DNA of 6,578 nt, taken from NCBI GenBank assembly GCA_018657655.1, contig JABHWQ010000331.1, positions 1-6,578 of the forward strand, read 5' to 3'. The notes under the pieces were generated by a model. The model searched no databases, was not told the DNA's origin, and saw only the letters and a program-made list of their open reading frames with translations. Positions 5,665 through 6,578 of the stretch are shown here, in pieces. This DNA is from Chloroflexota bacterium. GTDB lineage: Bacteria > Chloroflexota > Dehalococcoidia > SZUA-161 > SpSt-899. How positions within the stretch are numbered: the first letter of the stretch is position 1; the number at the start of each line of letters is the position of its first letter. Made by a program: the position numbers and the translations under genes.

Positions 5665-6354
5665 TTATACTTTTGAAGGCAAGATGGAATCAAAGAACAC
5701 CAATCCATCCATCCCGCCAAGAATCTCTTCACAACATCGTTCTGGGTGGGGCATCAATCCCAGTACATTGCCCTCTTTGTTCGTTATCCCGGCGATGTTA
5801 TTAATCGAACCATTAGGATTGGCCGCATTACTAATTTCACCCTCAGGCGTAGCGTAGCGCAATGCAACCTGTCCATTCGATTCGATCTCAGCCAATGTGG
5901 CTTCATCGGCATAATAGCACCCTTCGTAATGAGAGATAGGAACATGCAGCACATCTCCGGTATTACAAGCAGACACAAACGGTGAAGATGTGTTCTCTAC
6001 TCGCAGATTGACCCACTGGCAACGATATTGAAGATGAACGCTACGCAGCAATACACCCGGTAGAAGTCCGGCTTCACAAAGAATTTGGAAGCCATTACAG
6101 CTACCAAAAACCAACCCGCCATCAGCGGCGTATTTTTCTACAGCCGTCATCACCGGAGAAAAACGGGCGATGGCTCCAACCCTCAGATAATCACCATAGG
6201 AGAATCCCCCGGGAAGTATCACACAATCAAAACGAGACAGGTCGGTCTCTTTGTGCCAGACGTATTCCGATTCCTGCCCTAATACATTATCGATTACATG
6301 GACAAAGTCCATATCGCTCCAGGTTCCCGGGAAAACCAGCACTCCGAATTTCAT
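5665..6354 (-). CDS. purQ: Phosphoribosylformylglycinamidine synthase subunit PurQ (glutamine amidotransferase)
   Basis: 229 residues, normal for PurQ. This class I amidotransferase hydrolyses glutamine and channels ammonia to PurL for FGAM synthesis. The fold starts MKFGVLVFPG; LPGGFSYGDYLRVGAIA (47-63) is the conserved glycine-rich segment. The catalytic Cys is C86 in GSCNGFQIL, and the His-Glu pair is H203 and E205 in MPHPERC. GSCNGFQ replaces the more common G[IV]CNGFQ, and the N-terminal FPGTWSDMD replaces the frequent FPGSNCDxD; neither removes a triad residue. The start ATG (6352-6354) has a GGGGGA site upstream. It follows the nnrD stop by 53 bases, with purL next on the same strand. 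purS, usually directly upstream, is absent here. Confidence 0.97.
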   Translation of the reverse strand: MKFGVLVFPGTWSDMDFVHVIDNVLGQESEYVWHKETDLSRFDCVILPGGFSYGDYLRVGAIARFSPVMTAVEKYAADGGLVFGSCNGFQILCEAGLLPGVLLRSVHLQYRCQWVNLRVENTSSPFVSACNTGDVLHVPISHYEGCYYADEATLAEIESNGQVALRYATPEGEISNAANPNGSINNIAGITNKEGNVLGLMPHPERCCEEILGGMDGLVFFDSILPSKV

Positions 6355-6377
6355 GATTATTATCCCCCGTTTGTTGA

Positions 6378-6404
6378 TACTCTACCTTGCGGAAGGGAGG
6401 AGTA
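6378..6404 (-). other. Possible hairpin in the nnrD-purQ gap
   Basis: TACTC (6378-6382) can pair with GAGTA (6400-6404), enclosing an inner CCTT/AAGG stem (6385-6388 with 6393-6396) with a four-base loop. It sits between the nnrD stop and the purQ ribosome site. No T-run follows on the minus strand, so it is not a standard terminator. It may be a leader or processing structure, or chance pairing. Confidence 0.25.
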
Positions 6405-6407
6405 TAT

Positions 6408-6578
6408 CTACCAACTTTCTTTGAGTTCCTTTATGACCAAAGGCAATCCAATCAAAAGATCACTGGCTATCATGCCAGTATCGCCTATCTCTGCCTTCAC
6501 CAATTCACTCGATAGCGCCTGAATAAATACGCCGCAGGTAGCCGCATCGAATAGTGACAATCCTTGTGCAACCAATCC
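6408..6578 (-). CDS. nnrD: ADP/ATP-dependent NAD(P)H-hydrate dehydratase, C-terminal 56 residues (cut by right window edge)
   Basis: The minus strand is open from the right edge to a TAG at 6408-6410, giving 56 residues: GLVAQGLSLFDAATCGVFIQ, then ALSSELVKAEIGDTGMIASD, then LLIGLPLVIKELKESW. This matches the end of the YjeF C-terminal / NnrD carbohydrate kinase-like domain: a GLxAQGLSxFxAA helix, GVF.Q alanine-leucine helix, then GxxASDLL..LP. NnrD dehydrates the S-hydrate of NAD(P)H using ADP or ATP to repair damaged cofactor. In many bacteria it is fused behind the NnrE epimerase domain; whether that holds here lies outside the window. No catalytic residue can be checked, as they lie upstream. 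It shares strand with purQ 53 bases on and may be in the same transcript. Confidence 0.75.
   Translation of the reverse strand, partial: GLVAQGLSLFDAATCGVFIQALSSELVKAEIGDTGMIASDLLIGLPLVIKELKESW

Noticed and set aside
5631..5732. Upstream in-frame ATG adding 34 residues to PurL
   Set aside because: The extension overlaps the purQ end, does not resemble PurL N-termini and lacks a ribosome site; the start at 5630 has AAGGAG at good spacing.
6401..6406. TATACT as a -10 box for purQ
   Set aside because: No acceptable -35 box is found 16-18 bases upstream, so the match is probably chance; purQ may be transcribed with nnrD.

Overview
The window is a compact stretch of bacterial housekeeping DNA, and every gene I can support lies on the minus strand. 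Read in the direction of transcription (high to low coordinates) the order is: the tail of nnrD (NAD(P)H-hydrate dehydratase, cut by the right edge), purQ, purL, infC, rpmI, rplT, pheS, and the first 300 codons of a glutamine synthetase-family gene cut by the left edge. No stretch of 300 bases lacks a gene, and the longest gaps are about 100 to 140 bases. I see no tRNA, rRNA, CRISPR array, insertion sequence or phage gene. The plus-strand open frames all lie antisense to conserved genes and look like shadows.

Region by region: 6408-6578 (nnrD tail), 5665-6354 (purQ) and 3435-5630 (purL) read as one metabolic block. PurQ releases ammonia from glutamine and small-type PurL uses it to make FGAM in purine synthesis. 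The third subunit, PurS, is not next to them. After purL, a near-consensus sigma70-type promoter (3353-3381) starts the translation block infC-rpmI-rplT (IF3, L35, L20). The infC and rpmI frames overlap by 23 bases, and rplT follows rpmI after 9 bases. IF3 appears to begin at a non-AUG codon, most likely AUA. A strong hairpin terminator (2102-2128) ends the block, and 9 bases further on a promoter with a perfect -10 box (2064-2093) drives pheS. After pheS comes a gap of about 100 bases holding a short repeat-like structure, and then the glutamine synthetase homologue. pheT, the usual partner of pheS, is not next to it.

Organism: the compact gene order, good Shine-Dalgarno sites, sigma70-like promoters and small PurL indicate a bacterium. 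General resemblance of PurL, PurQ and the Cys4-bearing PheS to proteins I recall from Chloroflexota (Dehalococcoidia) suggests that group. This comes from memory without a search and should be treated as a weak guess.

I do not find a new defence, mobile or biosynthetic system here. The items most worth checking are the AUA start of infC, the variant glutamine synthetase active site beside an isolated pheS, the missing purS and pheT neighbours, and the terminator-promoter relay between rplT and pheS.
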